A stretch of 64,000 nt of DNA. It comes from Bog-950 sp046329495 (lineage in GTDB: Bacteria > Bacteroidota > Bacteroidia > Chitinophagales > LD1). The position numbers and the translations under genes are program-made. The notes beneath the pieces were generated by a model. That model was given only the letters and a program-made list of their open reading frames with translations, was not told the DNA's origin and did no database searches. Within the stretch, counting starts at the first letter, position 1. Every line of letters starts with the position of its first letter. Where the stretch lies: assembly GCA_046329495.1 (NCBI GenBank), contig JAXLUO010000009.1, forward strand, positions 83,112 through 147,111, given 5' to 3'. Positions 63,401 to 64,000 of this stretch are shown piece after piece.

Positions 63401-64000
63401 TGGAACGTAAACAACAGCCCAAGCACCAACGTATATGTGCGTGTAAGGGATAATCAGAACCAGTGCCGTAAGGATGCGAGCAATGCAGCCAACACTATCA
63501 TAGCAGCTACTCCTATACTGACCTCGCCAAACGGCGGTGAAGTATGGAAGGTGAACAGCAACCAGAACATAACCTGGAACACAGCTACCTTATACGGCCC
63601 TGTATTTATTGAATACAGTGTAGACAACGGCGTAAACTGGAACATAGTAGTAAGCAGCACCAGCAACACAGGCAGCTACAGCTGGACAGTGCCGAATACC
63701 ATCACCAACCAGGCGTTGATCCGCATCAGCAATGTAGGCAACCCGTCTATCAGCGATGTAAGCAACGCGGTGTTTACCATTAACTTACCAACCCCATTAT
63801 TAACGGCACCAAACGGTGGCGAAGTATGGCGCAGCGGTAACACGCACCAGATAACCTGGGATGCGAGCACGGTAGCGAGCAACGTATCGATAGAATACAG
63901 CACGAACAACGGAGCAACCTGGAGCACGATCACGACCAGTGCATCGAACACAGGCACCTACAACTGGAACATACCTTATATGCTGAGCACCACACAGGCA
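60488..64000 (+). CDS. Very large secreted surface repeat protein, partial
   Basis: An open frame of 1171 codons from ATG 60488 to the window edge, with signal peptide MKKILFFLAGLLTLLTVSAQ. The rest is a chain of ~95-100-residue Ig-like beta modules, most with the pattern PNGGEVW ... G ... W ... SVDNGATW ... YNWNVP ... DTSNAVFTI, resembling the Ser-Thr-rich Kre9/KNH-type family common in Bacteroidota surface proteins. Four divergent modules come first (60545-61380), then a 400-residue four-module unit that repeats. The unit includes a differing module (TVDYPNVTADTLTGCSTIS) and an NPNGGVTMN-type module. Probably an adhesin or surface-layer stalk secreted by T9SS; the C-terminal end is not visible. 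Confidence 0.85.
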   Translation, partial: MKKILFFLAGLLTLLTVSAQSVTITQPNGGEVLYGCQTYQIKWTSSGVSNLWNIDYSLNNGAIWTSVATQINITNGQYNWTVPMVASNQVKVRVRDYSDTTKQDMSDAVFTIQLPITITTPNGGENWQGLSTHNIAWTPAGTSGFFNIYYSVDNGSTFTTIATNVAANNYNWTVPNNPSTTALVKVTDATTSCQLDLSNAVFTISPAKPILTAPNGGEIWTIDATKNVTWTTNTFYTTVKLEYSTDNGVSYNLINSAAPNTGSYAWVIPNTPTTQALVRASNSTGSTISDTSNANFTIQLPNNFLITPNGGEVWRSGNTHQITWDNTVFTSSVKIEYSTNNGTTWSTITTNASNSGTYNWNIPYMLSSTQALVRVTNNTLATIVDTSNAVFTIKAPVTVDYPNVTADTLTGCSTISIQWSKTSAFENYNTSTSTTYRNSYDLYYSVNGVWNSITTVYGTYGQDYYTYSWVVPDLAPGNLKIVVQARYNSYQYPSTPVFWTDSSDLNVPVKNPAGLITVVTPNGGVNLNALTNYNVTWTASGTSGFFDVLYSVNGGTSYNTITSNITGNSYTWNVNNNPSTNVYVRVRDNQNVCRKDASNAANTILAATPILTSPNGGEVWKVNSNQNITWNTATLYGPVYIEYSVDNGATWNIVAASASNTGSYSWVVPNLITNQALIRISNVGNPSISDVSNAVFTINLPTPLLTAPNGGEVWRSGNTHQITWDASTVASNVSIEYSTNNGATWSTITTSASNTGTYNWNIPYMLSTTQALVRITNTSFPSAIDTSNAVFTIKAPVTVDYPNVTADTLTGCSTISIQWSKTSAFENYNTSSSTTYRNSYDLYYSVNGVWNSITTVYGTYGQDYYTYSWVVPDLAPGNLKIVVQARYNSYQYPSTPVFWTDSSDANVPVKNPSGTIVVTNPNGGVTMNALTNYNVTWTANGTSGFFDILYSTNGGTSYSVVASNQTGNNYNWNVNNSPSTNVYVRVRDNQNQCRKDASNAANTIIAATPILTSPNGGEVWKVNSNQNITWNTATLYGPVFIEYSVDNGVNWNIVVSSTSNTGSYSWTVPNTITNQALIRISNVGNPSISDVSNAVFTINLPTPLLTAPNGGEVWRSGNTHQITWDASTVASNVSIEYSTNNGATWSTITTSASNTGTYNWNIPYMLSTTQA
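61384..64000 (+). repeat. 1200-bp in-frame tandem repeat in the surface protein gene
   Basis: Landmarks recur at exactly 1200 bp: GTAGACTATCCGAATG at 61682 and 62882; GAAGTATGGCG at 61421, 62621 and 63821. Two full units and the start of a third are visible. The stretch 62500-62800 and its partner 63700-64000 differ at only a few positions; the first unit is more divergent. Confidence 0.92.

Noticed and set aside
61384..64000. Phage tail or CRISPR-like repeat origin for the terminal repeats
   Set aside because: The repeats are in-frame protein modules of a single secreted protein with a signal peptide.

Overview
The window looks like chromosomal DNA of a Bacteroidota bacterium, probably of the Chitinophagales/Sphingobacteriales side. 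Pointers are a type IX secretion (T9SS) C-terminal sorting domain, Bacteroidota-type secreted repeat proteins, split KdpD, GT117/DUF2723 membrane proteins, RpoE-like sigma factors, weak or absent Shine-Dalgarno sites, and -7 elements of the TAnnTTTG kind. No phage or transposase gene is visible. The order-level placement is an inference from gene style, not from a marker gene.

Layout. 1-2.2 kb: tyrosine catabolism on the minus strand (hppD, cut by the window edge, and hmgA). 2.3-6.0 kb: an exported WD40-caspase protein. 6.5-10.2 kb: a multi-PAS histidine kinase, then a small haem-motif lipoprotein and an unknown secreted protein. 12.2-13.7 kb: three small minus-strand genes (DUF1398, a DUF4375/DMP19 lipoprotein, an unknown). 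14.0 kb: tRNA-Gln with terminator and a nearby copy of its 3' end. 14.2-17.3 kb: a papain-like protease overlapping a TPR-adenylate cyclase gene. 17.4-21.5 kb: a lipoprotein and a GT117/DUF2723 glycosyltransferase. 21.6-23.2 kb: a gene-free stretch full of short duplicated words and palindromes.

23.2-33.3 kb: a complete high-affinity potassium uptake locus. Reading in the direction of transcription it holds an NtrC-type activator, a gap with a dyad operator pair, two tiny membrane peptides (one KdpF), KdpA, KdpB, KdpC, a beta-barrel porin, a KdpD N-terminal half and a separate histidine kinase. There is no KdpE; the two KdpD halves are separate genes and the activator is of the sigma-54 class. 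33.5-37.2 kb: an RpoE-like sigma factor and UvrA. 37.3-42.6 kb: a giant coiled-coil protein with an OmpA-like C-terminus and about 43 regularly placed Asp-Ser-aliphatic motifs. 42.8-49.3 kb: a cupredoxin, a GT39 transferase, two secreted proteins (one YHYH/T9SS) and an overlapping MbnP-MbnH pair.

49.3-55.9 kb: a complete Wadjet anti-plasmid system (JetA-JetB-JetC-JetD), transcribed leftward. It is the clearest defence island here. 56.1-60.1 kb: a GH1 beta-glucosidase, an SDR, an epimerase and a CPBP-type membrane protein. 60.5 kb to the end: a huge secreted repeat protein, cut by the window edge, containing a 1200-bp tandem unit that is nearly identical between copies.
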